Source: Flavobacterium gelidilacus DSM 15343 (GTDB lineage: Bacteria > Bacteroidota > Bacteroidia > Flavobacteriales > Flavobacteriaceae). Taken from it: a stretch of 64,000 nt of DNA. The stretch is taken from contig NZ_AUGN01000011.1 in assembly GCF_000422685.1 (NCBI RefSeq), forward strand, positions 1-64,000, in the 5' to 3' direction. Below, piece after piece: positions 52,694 through 61,031 of this stretch (positions within the stretch are counted from its first letter, which is position 1; every line of letters starts with the position of its first letter). A program made the translations under genes and the position numbers. Under the pieces are notes generated by a model. The model ran no database searches. It was not told the DNA's origin and worked only from the letters and a program-made list of their open reading frames with translations.

Positions 52694-52721
52694 AAAACCC
52701 TCACATTGCTGTAAGGGTTTT
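52694..52721 (-). terminator. Terminator of ahcY
   Basis: AAAACCCT pairs with AGGGTTTT around a 12-base loop. Confidence 0.8.
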
Positions 52722-52733
52722 GTTTCAATTGAA

Positions 52734-52754
52734 ATGCTGAATTAAGTTCAGCAT
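52734..52754. repeat. 21-bp REP-like palindrome copy 7
   Basis: ATGCTGAA, TTAAG loop, TTCAGCAT, perfect arms, 12 bp downstream of the ahcY stop. Confidence 0.92.
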
Positions 52755-52766
52755 GGCAAAAATTTA

Positions 52767-54083
52767 TTAGTATCTGTAATATTCTGGCTTGTATGGTCCT
52801 TCAACCGCTACACCAATATATTCGGCTTGATCTGGTCTTAATTCTTCTAATTCAACACCTAATTTTGCTAAGTGAAGAGCTGCAACCTTTTCATCTAAAT
52901 GTTTTGGTAACATATAAACTTCATTTTTATAAGCAGCAGTGTTAGTCCAAAGTTCTAATTGAGCTAATGTTTGGTTTGTGAATGAATTACTCATAACAAA
53001 ACTTGGGTGACCTGTAGCGCAACCAAGGTTAACTAAACGACCTTCAGCTAAGATAATGATGTCTTTTCCGTTAATTGTGTATTTGTCAACTTGTGGTTTG
53101 ATTTCATTTTTAGTAGCACCATGTGTTTTGTTTAACCAAGCCATGTCGATTTCGTTATCGAAGTGACCAATGTTACAAACGATAGTTTTATCTTTCATTT
53201 GCTCAAAGTGAGAACCTAAAATAATATCTTTATTTCCTGTAGTTGTGATGATAATATCTGCATTACCTACAACTGTGTTTAGTTTTTTAACTTCAAATCC
53301 GTCCATTGCAGCTTGTAAAGCACAAATTGGATCAATTTCAGTAACTGTTACAATAGAACCTGCACCTTTGAATGAAGCAGCTGTTCCTTTTCCAACATCA
53401 CCGTATCCACAAACCACAACTCTTTTTCCAGCTAACATTAGATCAGTTGCTCTTCTTACTGCATCAACTGCAGATTCTTTACAACCGTATTTGTTATCGA
53501 ATTTAGATTTAGTAACTGAATCATTTACGTTTATAGCAGGCATGTGTAAAGTTCCGTTTTTCATTCTTTCGTATAAACGGTGAACTCCAGTTGTAGTTTC
53601 TTCAGATAATCCTTTAATATCAGCAATTAATTCAGGAAAACGGTCAAAAACCATATTTGTTAAATCTCCACCATCATCAAGAATCATGTTTAATGGTTTT
53701 CTGTCTTCACCAAACCATAATGTTTGTTCAATACACCAATCAAATTCTTCTTCATTTAATCCTTTCCATGCGTAAACCGGAATTCCAGCAGCAGCAATAG
53801 CAGCAGCAGCATGATCTTGAGTTGAAAAGATATTACAAGAAGACCAAGTAACATCAGCGCCAAGAGCAACTAAAGTTTCAATTAAAACTGCAGTTTGAAT
53901 TGTCATGTGTAAACATCCAGCAATTCTAGCTCCTTTTAAAGGTTGGCTTGCACCATACTCTTCTCTTAAGGCCATTAATCCTGGCATTTCAGCTTCTGCT
54001 AATTCAATTTCTTTTCTTCCCCAGTCCGCTAAAGTGATATCTTTAACTTTATAAGGTACATAATTTGCGATTTTTGTACTCAT
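52767..54083 (-). CDS. ahcY: Adenosylhomocysteinase
   Basis: 438 residues. Conserved SAHH blocks: [59 protein letters not shown] (with the substrate Lys/Asp), and the NAD-binding [20 protein letters not shown]. The family ends YKPEYYRY. It hydrolyses S-adenosylhomocysteine to adenosine and homocysteine in the activated methyl cycle. No SAH or SAM riboswitch is visible in its 130-bp leader. Confidence 0.98.
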   Translation of the reverse strand: MSTKIANYVPYKVKDITLADWGRKEIELAEAEMPGLMALREEYGASQPLKGARIAGCLHMTIQTAVLIETLVALGADVTWSSCNIFSTQDHAAAAIAAAGIPVYAWKGLNEEEFDWCIEQTLWFGEDRKPLNMILDDGGDLTNMVFDRFPELIADIKGLSEETTTGVHRLYERMKNGTLHMPAINVNDSVTKSKFDNKYGCKESAVDAVRRATDLMLAGKRVVVCGYGDVGKGTAASFKGAGSIVTVTEIDPICALQAAMDGFEVKKLNTVVGNADIIITTTGNKDIILGSHFEQMKDKTIVCNIGHFDNEIDMAWLNKTHGATKNEIKPQVDKYTINGKDIIILAEGRLVNLGCATGHPSFVMSNSFTNQTLAQLELWTNTAAYKNEVYMLPKHLDEKVAALHLAKLGVELEELRPDQAEYIGVAVEGPYKPEYYRY

Positions 54084-54116
54084 CTATTGTATATTTGTAT
54101 TATTAATTTTAAAGTG

Positions 54117-54124
54117 CAAAGGTA
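54117..54124 (-). promoter_or_regulatory. ahcY -7 box
   Basis: TACCTTTG on the minus strand, 33 bp before the ATG. Confidence 0.6.
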
Positions 54125-54211
54125 AGGAATTCCTTTTTATTTTTAAAATTGATTCACTTATTTTGTGAATTGTTTAATAGTATAATCAACTGAAATTCAA
54201 TAAAATATTCA

Positions 54212-54859
54212 ATGCCACTACATAAAGTTATTTATTTATCTAACAACACTAAATTATATTTGTGGAAAATCACAGAAGACTTAGATACGTTGTCTAAAGA
54301 TACAAAATTAAAAGATTCTTCATTTGCAAGATTAGAATCCATGAAATCTGAAAGCCATAAAAAAGGGTTTTTAGCTGTTAGAAAGTTATTGCAACATATT
54401 GATTACAATGATTTTGACTTATATTATGATGCATTTGGAAAGCCTAATTTAAAGCCTCAAGGATGTAGTATAATGGACATGCACATTTCAATTTCTCATT
54501 CACATGATTTTTCAGCTATTGCTATTAGTGAAAGAAATATTGGAATCGATATTGAAATTCTCAAAGAAAAAATAATTAGAATAGCTCCCAAGTTTATGAA
54601 TATTTCTCATATTGAAAATCTAAACGTTAAAGAGCAAATCGAAAAAGCAACTGTCATTTGGGGAATTAAAGAAAGTATTTTTAAAATCAAAAATGAACCT
54701 GGAATAAGTTTTCCAAAGCATATTTTTGAAGACAACTTTATTTTTGAAGACAAAGTAGCAACGGCCAAATTAAAATTTAATAACAAAGTAGAAAAATTTA
54801 CCATTGAATTTGATTCTTTTGATGGATATATGTTTGTTTGTGCTTTTGAGAATAATTAA
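54212..54859 (+). CDS. 4'-Phosphopantetheinyl transferase superfamily protein
   Basis: 215 residues, Sfp-like. HISISHSHDFSAIAIS, the magnesium site GIDIE (Asp113, Glu115), and WGIKESIFK (Lys153-Glu154, Lys158). It attaches phosphopantetheine to carrier proteins; whether for fatty-acid ACP or another carrier is not shown. Its last base overlaps the first base of the next gene (TAATG). Confidence 0.92.
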   Translation: MPLHKVIYLSNNTKLYLWKITEDLDTLSKDTKLKDSSFARLESMKSESHKKGFLAVRKLLQHIDYNDFDLYYDAFGKPNLKPQGCSIMDMHISISHSHDFSAIAISERNIGIDIEILKEKIIRIAPKFMNISHIENLNVKEQIEKATVIWGIKESIFKIKNEPGISFPKHIFEDNFIFEDKVATAKLKFNNKVEKFTIEFDSFDGYMFVCAFENN

Positions 54860-55575
54860 TGAAAAATATTTATCAAGAAATACTAAATTCTAAAAACAGG
54901 AACGAAAAGTTACTTGCTATTTTAATTGATCCTGATAAAGTTCAGTTAGAGCAATTAGATAACTTGATTGTAAAAATAAATCAATCACCAGCAACACATA
55001 TTTTTGTTGGCGGAAGTTTTGTTGAAACAAATCAAATAGATTTAATTATCCAAGAAATTAAATTAAACTGTAACTTACCAATCCTTTTATTTCCAGGAAA
55101 TCCTTCACAAATTTCAGCATATGCTGATGGTGTTTTATTTCTAAATTTAATTTCAGGTAGAAATCCAGACTATTTAATTGAACATCAAGTTAGTGCAGTT
55201 CCAATTCTTGAAAAAACAGCTTTAGAAGTTATTTCTACAGGTTATGTTTTAATTGCAAGCGGAAAAGAAACGGCTGTTGAACGTATAAGTCAAACAAAAC
55301 CTTTAAATAGAAATGATATAGATTATGTTTGTCAAACCATAAAAGCAGGAGAATATATGGGAAATAAATTAATTTATTTAGAAGCTGGAAGTGGTGCCGA
55401 AAAAGCAATTCCGTTAGATATGATTAAAGAAGTTTCTAAAAAATTAACTATCCCTTTAATTGTTGGTGGAGGAATTAGATCTAAAATTGGAATTGAAAAT
55501 GCGTTTAAAGCAGGAGCGGATTTAGTAGTAATAGGAACTGCTTTTGAAAACAACGCTAATTTTTTTGAAGAATGA
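54859..55575 (+). CDS. Geranylgeranylglyceryl-phosphate-synthase-like prenyltransferase (PcrB/GGGPS family)
   Basis: 238 residues. TIM-barrel landmarks: LAILIDPDKVQLEQLD, HIFVGGSFVE, LPILLFPGNPSQIS, IYLEAGSGAEKAI, LIVGGGIRSKIGIENAFKAG, ADLVVIGTAFENN. Archaeal members start ether-lipid synthesis by joining geranylgeranyl diphosphate to glycerol-1-phosphate; Bacteroidetes members of group II have the same activity in vitro. The prenyl chain length and product here are not known. It overlaps both neighbours by 1 and 4 bases. Confidence 0.93.
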   Translation: MKNIYQEILNSKNRNEKLLAILIDPDKVQLEQLDNLIVKINQSPATHIFVGGSFVETNQIDLIIQEIKLNCNLPILLFPGNPSQISAYADGVLFLNLISGRNPDYLIEHQVSAVPILEKTALEVISTGYVLIASGKETAVERISQTKPLNRNDIDYVCQTIKAGEYMGNKLIYLEAGSGAEKAIPLDMIKEVSKKLTIPLIVGGGIRSKIGIENAFKAGADLVVIGTAFENNANFFEE

Positions 55576-56186
55576 TAGCGTTTTTATTTTCACAATACAA
55601 AGGGTATGAAACAATTGATATTGTCTTAGAAATTATTGCAATTTTATTTGGACTTGCAAGTGTTCTTCTTGCCAAAAAAAACAACATATTGGTCTATCCC
55701 ACAGGAATTGTAAGTACAATTATTTTTGTTTATTTACTTAATAAATGGGGTTTGGTTGGAGATATGTTAATTAATGGTTATTACACGACTATGAGTATTT
55801 ATGGTTGGTATATTTGGACAAGAAAAACGGATGATAAACCTGAATTTCCAATTTCCAGAGTTACTACGAAAGAAATTTATTATGGTATCATTATTTTTTT
55901 GATAACAATGGCTTTTGTAGTAATAGTCTATAAATATTTTAATAAATTTACACATTGGACAGCTTATGTAGACACATTTACAACGGGTGTTTTCTTTGTA
56001 GGAATGTGGCTAATGGCAAAAAGGAAGATAGAAAATTGGATACTTTGGATCATTGGGGATATAGTTTCTGTACCTTTATATTTTCACAAGGGATATACTT
56101 TTACTAGTATTCAATATGTTATATTTACAATAATTGCAATTTATGCTTATTTAGAATGGAAGAAAAACTTAGCAAAAAAGATATAA
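55572..56186 (+). CDS. pnuC: PnuC-family vitamin transporter (PnuC or PnuT)
   Basis: 204 residues, seven hydrophobic segments, with the family blocks VYPTGIVSTIIFVYLL, GLVGDMLINGYYTTMSIYGW and IENWILWIIGDIVSVPLYFH. PnuC imports nicotinamide riboside; close relatives in Bacteroidetes (PnuT) import thiamine. The gene is 2 kb upstream of a TPP-riboswitch-controlled receptor, which keeps the thiamine option open. It overlaps the gene before by 4 bp and the gene after by 31 bp. Confidence 0.88.
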   Translation: MIAFLFSQYKGYETIDIVLEIIAILFGLASVLLAKKNNILVYPTGIVSTIIFVYLLNKWGLVGDMLINGYYTTMSIYGWYIWTRKTDDKPEFPISRVTTKEIYYGIIIFLITMAFVVIVYKYFNKFTHWTAYVDTFTTGVFFVGMWLMAKRKIENWILWIIGDIVSVPLYFHKGYTFTSIQYVIFTIIAIYAYLEWKKNLAKKI

Positions 56187-57697
56187 AACAAATTCAAGAT
56201 AAAGGGATTTTGTTAGATAAAATAGAACAACAACTTCTGTTTTTTACTAACGGAATAGCAAAAGTAAATCTTGAAAAGTCTGCAACAATTAATGATGGTA
56301 TTTTAGTTTTTTCTACTGAAGAAATTGAAGAACTATGTCAATTTTTTGACAATAACAAAAGTAACAAAATTATAAAAAAGTTTGTTCCTGCTTCCGGTGC
56401 TGCCAGTAGAATGTTTAAATTTTTGATTGAATTTTTAACTGAATTTAGTTTTGAAAAAGGAACAATAAATTCATACATAAACCACAAACAAGAACACGAT
56501 TTGCCTGTTTTTCTTGTTGGAATGAAAGATTTTCCTTTTTACAGCGAAGTAAAAAATAAAGTCATTCAATTAAATTTAAATTATTATGAACTTGAAAAAG
56601 ATGAAAAAGATTATCTTTTTATAAATACACTCTTATCTTCTGAATATTTCAATTTTGCGAATAAACCAAAAGGAATTTTGCCGTTTCATACCAAAGATAA
56701 AGCAGTTTTAACTCCAGTTGAAGAACACTTAAGTGAGACTGTTTTTTATAAAAAAGAAGGTGAAAAAGCAAAAGTTCATTTTACAATTTCAAAAGAGCAT
56801 CAAGAACATTTTGAAACTATCACAAAGAATCAGTCTAATATTGATGTTACTTACTCTTATCAAAAAGAGTCAACAGATACAATAGCGGTTAATCTTGATA
56901 ACACACCTTTCAGATTGGAAGATGGTAGTTTGTTATTTAGGCCAGGTGGACATGGTGCATTAATTGAAAATTTAAATCAATTAAAAGCGGATATTATTTT
57001 CATAAAAAACATTGATAATGTTTCGCAAAATCATATTGTGGATATAATTAAATATAAAAAAGTACTAGGCGGTTTGTTAATGAAAACCCAAGAACAAGTT
57101 TTTAATTATTTAGAAAAATTAGAGAGTAAAAATGTTACGGAAGAATTAATAACTGAAATTAAAAGTTTTGCAAAAGAAAAGTTAAACATTTCATTACCCA
57201 TTAGTTTTGATAAATTTCAATTGGAGTATAAAGTTGAGTTTTTTTTTAATGAATTAAACCGACCAATACGTGTTTGTGGAATGGTTAAAAATGAAGGAGA
57301 GCCTGGTGGAGGCCCTTTTTGGGTTAAAAACGAAAACGGATTATCATCATTACAAATAGTTGAAACTTCTCAAATTAATTTAAAAGATAAAGGACAAAAG
57401 CAAATTGCTGAATTTGCAACTCATTTTAACCCAGTTGACTTGGTTTGTGGTATTAAAGACTATAAAAACAAAAAGTTTGATTTAACACAATTTGTAGATG
57501 AGAACACAGGTTTTATCGTAGAAAAAAATAAGTTTGGAAAACCAGTAAAATCTTTTGAATTACCTGGCCTATGGAATGGAGCAATGGCTAATTGGATTAC
57601 TCTTTTTGTAGAAGTGCCTTTGTCTACTTTTAATCCTGTTAAAACTGTAAATGACTTATTAAAACCTTCTCATCAACCAGAAGATAAAATTACTTAA
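56156..57697 (+). CDS. DUF4301 family protein
   Basis: 513 residues, cytoplasmic. Conserved blocks include KFVPASGAASRMFKFLIEF (~76-94), VFLVGMKDFPFYSEV, LFRPGGHGALIENLNQLK, and VKNEGEPGGGPFWVKNENG. The first looks like the glycine-rich nucleotide-binding turn of GT-A nucleotidyltransferases, so an NTP-sugar type activity is possible but unproven. The start lies 31 bp inside pnuC, unusually deep, but the ATG at 56156 is followed by family-like sequence. Confidence 0.85.
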   Translation: MEEKLSKKDIKQIQDKGILLDKIEQQLLFFTNGIAKVNLEKSATINDGILVFSTEEIEELCQFFDNNKSNKIIKKFVPASGAASRMFKFLIEFLTEFSFEKGTINSYINHKQEHDLPVFLVGMKDFPFYSEVKNKVIQLNLNYYELEKDEKDYLFINTLLSSEYFNFANKPKGILPFHTKDKAVLTPVEEHLSETVFYKKEGEKAKVHFTISKEHQEHFETITKNQSNIDVTYSYQKESTDTIAVNLDNTPFRLEDGSLLFRPGGHGALIENLNQLKADIIFIKNIDNVSQNHIVDIIKYKKVLGGLLMKTQEQVFNYLEKLESKNVTEELITEIKSFAKEKLNISLPISFDKFQLEYKVEFFFNELNRPIRVCGMVKNEGEPGGGPFWVKNENGLSSLQIVETSQINLKDKGQKQIAEFATHFNPVDLVCGIKDYKNKKFDLTQFVDENTGFIVEKNKFGKPVKSFELPGLWNGAMANWITLFVEVPLSTFNPVKTVNDLLKPSHQPEDKIT

Positions 57698-58099
57698 ATG
57701 GATAAAGAAATTCTTTTAAAAGAACTTAATTACAAAGCTATTAGAAGTAGTGGAGCAGGTGGGCAAAATGTAAATAAAGTTTCGTCTAAAGTAGTTTTGA
57801 ATTTTGATTTAGAAAATTCTAATGGCTTGACTGAAAATGAAAAAACCTATTTAAAGGAAAAATTAGCTTCAAAATTGACTCAAGAATTTATTTTGATTTT
57901 AAATTGTGATGAAGACAGAAGTCAAATAAAAAATAAATCCATTGTCACAAAACGTTTTATAGGGATCCTTGAAAAAGGATTAACAAAGCCAAAAATAAGA
58001 ATGGCAACAAAAGCAACAAAAGCTTCTAAAGAAAGGCGTTTAAAATCTAAAAAAACTACAGCCTTACTTAAACAAAATAGAAAAAAACCTGATTTATAG
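57698..58099 (+). CDS. arfB: Peptidyl-tRNA hydrolase ArfB
   Basis: 133 residues. GGQ motif (Gly21-Gly22-Gln23) in RSSGAGGQNVNKVSSKV and a basic C-terminal tail (TKASKERRLKSKKTTALLKQ) that inserts into the empty mRNA channel. This separates it from RF1/RF2. It rescues stalled ribosomes. It starts on the base after the DUF4301 stop. Confidence 0.95.
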   Translation: MDKEILLKELNYKAIRSSGAGGQNVNKVSSKVVLNFDLENSNGLTENEKTYLKEKLASKLTQEFILILNCDEDRSQIKNKSIVTKRFIGILEKGLTKPKIRMATKATKASKERRLKSKKTTALLKQNRKKPDL

Positions 58100-58130
58100 T
58101 ATTAAGAATGATGGGGTTAGAAAAAGTTTT

Positions 58131-58165
58131 AAAAATCTTAATACTTAATACTCAAATCTTAATAC
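58131..58165 (+). repeat. Heptad-period array 10
   Basis: Five 7-mers (58131, 58138, 58145, 58152, 58159), three of them TTAATAC. It occupies the -33 region of the riboswitch promoter. Confidence 0.88.
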
Positions 58166-58172
58166 TTTCAAT

Positions 58173-58180
58173 TATATTTG
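58173..58180 (+). promoter_or_regulatory. -7 box of the TPP riboswitch transcript
   Basis: TATATTTG, a perfect match; the expected start of transcription is at the first bases of the aptamer. Confidence 0.75.
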
Positions 58181-58184
58181 CACT

Positions 58185-58265
58185 GTCTCAAAGGGGTGCT
58201 CTAAAAAACGAGCTGAGATTATACCCATAGAACCTAGAACAGGTAATGCTGTTTAGGGAAAAGAC
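58185..58265 (+). promoter_or_regulatory. TPP riboswitch (THI element)
   Basis: Canonical core: GGGGTGC (58193), GCTGAGATTATACCC (58212-58226), GAACCTAGAACAGGTAATGC (58230-58249), TAGGGAA. P1 can form from GTCT (58185) with AGAC (58262). It binds thiamine pyrophosphate. It lies 98 bp before the TonB-dependent receptor ATG. Confidence 0.97.
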
Positions 58266-58305
58266 ACAAGTAAATGTGCACGTTTGCTTGTGTCTGGAGT
58301 TTTTC
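58263..58305 (+). terminator. Probable expression-platform terminator of the TPP riboswitch
   Basis: GACACAAG (58263-58270) pairs with CTTGTGTC (58287-58294), followed by TGGAG and a T-run. Its first bases are shared with the 3' strand of aptamer P1. Confidence 0.65.
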
Positions 58306-58362
58306 AATTTTAATTTTAACCAAAGAATAATTACCCCTTTTATTCGTATAATTTATTTACGA

Positions 58363-60555
58363 ATGAAACAATTATTTGCAAAAAGTACAAAGTACAAAGT
58401 ACAAAGTACAAAGACTTATTTAAGTCTATTCACCTTATTTTACTCAGCATTTGCCATTTCACAGGAAGTAGAAACAGATTCAACTAAAGTTACACAGCTT
58501 AAAGAAGTTGTATTGACATCTGTTCGAGCAAAAGAAAAAGATCCAATTACTTTTACTAATATTTCTAAAGAAGAAATTGCTAAAAGAAATCTTGGACAAG
58601 ACCTTCCAGTTTTATTAAACTATCAGCCTTCTGTTGTAACTACGACCGATGCCGGAAATGGTGTAGGTTATACTTACATGCGTGTAAGAGGTTCTGATGG
58701 TTCTAGAATTAACGTAACATTAAACGGAGTTCCATTTAATGATAGCGAGAGTCAAGGAACTTTCTTTGTTAATTTGCCCGATTTTGCTTCATCTATACAA
58801 AGTGCTCAATTGCAAAGAGGAGTTGGAACTTCTACAAATGGAGCTGGAGCTTTTGGAGCAAGTTTAAATGTAGAAACAAAATCTTATCAAGAAGAAGCTT
58901 ATGCGGAAATTGCTAACTCTGTTGGTAGTTTTGGAACTAGAAAACACACTTTAGCTTTTGGAACAGGCTTGCAAAACAATTTTGAAATAAACGGTAGATT
59001 GTCTCAAATTGCTTCTGATGGTTTTATTGATAGAGCTTCAACTAACATGTTTGGGTATTTCTTTAATGCTAATTATGTGAAAGAAAATACATTAATAAAA
59101 TTTTTGGCTTTTGGAGGAAAAGAAAAAACCTATCAAGCATGGTATGGTCTTGAAGATGAGGAAAAGCTAAAAAATGATAGAACTTATAATGTTGCAGGAA
59201 TCTATTTTGATGAAAATGGAAATGAGCAATTTTATGATAATGAAACTGATAACTATTGGCAAAATCATTTTCAATTGCATTGGTCAGAGAAGTGGAATTC
59301 TAAATGGAATTCTAATGTTGCTTTGCATTACACTTTAGGGAAAGGATATTTTGAACAATATAAAGAAGACGAAACGCTTTCAGATTATAATTTACCTGAT
59401 TTTAATGGAAATTCAATTTCAGATTTAGTTCGAAAAAGATGGTTAGATAATGACTTTTTTGGAGCTACAGCATCCTTAAATTATGATTCTAAAAAGACTA
59501 GCTTTCAAATAGGCGGTGCTGCAAATCGTTATTTAGGAAAACATTATGGAGAAGTAATTGATACTCAATATTATGTTCCAAATGCGAATCGTTATTACGA
59601 TAATTTTGGAAACAAAGATGATGTAAATGTATACGGTAAAATATCACATGAAGTTATTAATAAATTAAGTGTTTTTGCAGATATGCAATATCGAATGGTT
59701 TTTTACCAAGCAGATAGTTATAAGTTTGAGGAAGATGTAAATGACACGTTTCGTTTCTTTAATCCAAAAGTAGGATTGAATTATCAATTGAATAATTCTA
59801 ATATGCTTTATGGTTATTTCGGAATTGCAAACAAAGAACCAAGAAGAGATGATTATGAAAACGGAAGTACAAAATCAGAACGTTTGAAAGATTTAGAACT
59901 AGGATGGAAATATAATTCTAAAAAACTGAAAGTAAATACCAATGCATTTTTTATGGATTACACCGATCAGCTGGTTTTAACCGGAGCTTTAAACGATGTG
60001 GGTTCACCAATTTTCACAAATAGTGGAAAAAGCTATAGAGTTGGACTTGAAATTGATGCACAAATTGAAGTGCTAGAAAACCTATTCTTTCAGCCTAATG
60101 TAACAATTAGTCAAAATAAAAATAAAGATTTCAACTTTCAACGTGATGGTGTTTTGAAAAATTTAGGAGATACTGATATTGCTTTTTCTCCAAATATAAT
60201 TGCTGGTGGAAACATTACTTTTTTACCAATAAAGACCCTGCAAGTTTCTTTACTATCTAAATATGTTGGCAAACAATATATGGGAAATATTGATGCAAAA
60301 AAATCAGAATTAGAAGCTTATTTTATAAATGATTTAAATGTAAACTATGAATGGAAAATTAACAAGGGAATTAAATCCATAGTTTTTTCAGGACTAGTGA
60401 ATAATATTTTAGATATTGAATATGAATCAAATGGGTATTTTTATACGTATGATGATGATTTTTCGAACCCAGGTACAATATCTACAATTGAAGGAGCAGG
60501 TTTTTATCCACAAGCTGGAATTAATTTCTTAGCCGGAATGACTTTAAAATTCTAA
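58363..60555 (+). CDS. TonB-dependent receptor controlled by TPP riboswitch
   Basis: 730 residues from the ATG at 58363; the frame opens to 58246, but that would start inside the riboswitch. Signal peptide ends FYSAFAISQ; TonB-box-like EVVLTSVRA; plug domain (DLPVLLNYQPSVVTTTDAGN, YTYMRVRGSDGSRINVTLNG); 22-strand barrel ending NFLAGMTLKF with terminal Phe. Riboswitch control implies uptake of thiamine or a precursor. The n-region of the signal peptide (STKYKVQSTK) is encoded by a perfect heptad array. Confidence 0.95.
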   Translation: MKQLFAKSTKYKVQSTKTYLSLFTLFYSAFAISQEVETDSTKVTQLKEVVLTSVRAKEKDPITFTNISKEEIAKRNLGQDLPVLLNYQPSVVTTTDAGNGVGYTYMRVRGSDGSRINVTLNGVPFNDSESQGTFFVNLPDFASSIQSAQLQRGVGTSTNGAGAFGASLNVETKSYQEEAYAEIANSVGSFGTRKHTLAFGTGLQNNFEINGRLSQIASDGFIDRASTNMFGYFFNANYVKENTLIKFLAFGGKEKTYQAWYGLEDEEKLKNDRTYNVAGIYFDENGNEQFYDNETDNYWQNHFQLHWSEKWNSKWNSNVALHYTLGKGYFEQYKEDETLSDYNLPDFNGNSISDLVRKRWLDNDFFGATASLNYDSKKTSFQIGGAANRYLGKHYGEVIDTQYYVPNANRYYDNFGNKDDVNVYGKISHEVINKLSVFADMQYRMVFYQADSYKFEEDVNDTFRFFNPKVGLNYQLNNSNMLYGYFGIANKEPRRDDYENGSTKSERLKDLELGWKYNSKKLKVNTNAFFMDYTDQLVLTGALNDVGSPIFTNSGKSYRVGLEIDAQIEVLENLFFQPNVTISQNKNKDFNFQRDGVLKNLGDTDIAFSPNIIAGGNITFLPIKTLQVSLLSKYVGKQYMGNIDAKKSELEAYFINDLNVNYEWKINKGIKSIVFSGLVNNILDIEYESNGYFYTYDDDFSNPGTISTIEGAGFYPQAGINFLAGMTLKF
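58382..58416 (+). repeat. Heptad-period array 11, inside the receptor signal-peptide coding region
   Basis: Four perfect AAAGTAC units and one AAAGACT, 58382-58416. Being 7 bp long, three units make one seven-residue protein period. Confidence 0.95.
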
Positions 60556-60563
60556 ATGCAAAT

Positions 60564-60592
60564 AAAAAGGGAAGTTAAACACTTCCCTTTTT
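60564..60592. terminator. Bidirectional terminator after the TonB receptor
   Basis: AAAAAGGGAAG pairs with CTTCCCTTTTT around a 7-base loop. Confidence 0.92.
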
Positions 60593-60594
60593 AT

Positions 60595-61017
60595 TTAATT
60601 ATATACTCTAATTATATTACCATTTACTTCGGTTCTATAAGATTTCATCGGATAATTTTTTCCAGTACTCAAGCCTGTAAATAGATTGTATTCAGCATCA
60701 TCACAAGGACATTTTGCGGTTATTCCGTTTAATGTCATGGTTGAACAATCACTCAATGCTTGATTAGGACAAGCCGCATCATAAGCAACATATGTATTGC
60801 TACCAACATTAAAAACAAAAACACCTCTTATTCCTACACCTGCTGTTGTAATTAGAACACCATTGCTAGGAAATTTTAAAACATTATAAGCTGGTAAATT
60901 TAAATTTATATTCAAATTCACAGAATAATCTGGCAAAAAAGGATTATTGCTACCAACACTATCTTTTTCACAACCCATAAAAAGAGGAATTAGTAATAAT
61001 AAGATATATTTCTTCAT
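60595..61017 (-). CDS. Rieske-like lipoprotein lacking the histidine ligands
   Basis: 140 residues. Lipobox at Cys16 (PLFMGC). The C-terminal half follows a Rieske fold (YVAYDAACPNQALSDC, then KCPCDDAEYNLFTG). The expected CxH and CxxH cluster motifs are instead Cys83-Pro-Asn-Gln and Cys103-Pro-Cys105, with no His. Therefore it probably does not hold a [2Fe-2S] Rieske cluster; disulfides (Cys83, 91, 103, 105) are more likely. Function unknown. Confidence 0.82.
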   Translation of the reverse strand: MKKYILLLLIPLFMGCEKDSVGSNNPFLPDYSVNLNINLNLPAYNVLKFPSNGVLITTAGVGIRGVFVFNVGSNTYVAYDAACPNQALSDCSTMTLNGITAKCPCDDAEYNLFTGLSTGKNYPMKSYRTEVNGNIIRVYN

Positions 61018-61031
61018 GGTTTATTTTTAGT

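Noticed and set aside
53245..53583. 112-codon ORF opposite ahcY
   Set aside because: A shadow of the strongly conserved ahcY gene; no independent signals.
54084..54211. Possible SAH or SAM riboswitch before ahcY
   Set aside because: The leader is short and AT-rich with no paired conserved core; only a -7 promoter box is visible.
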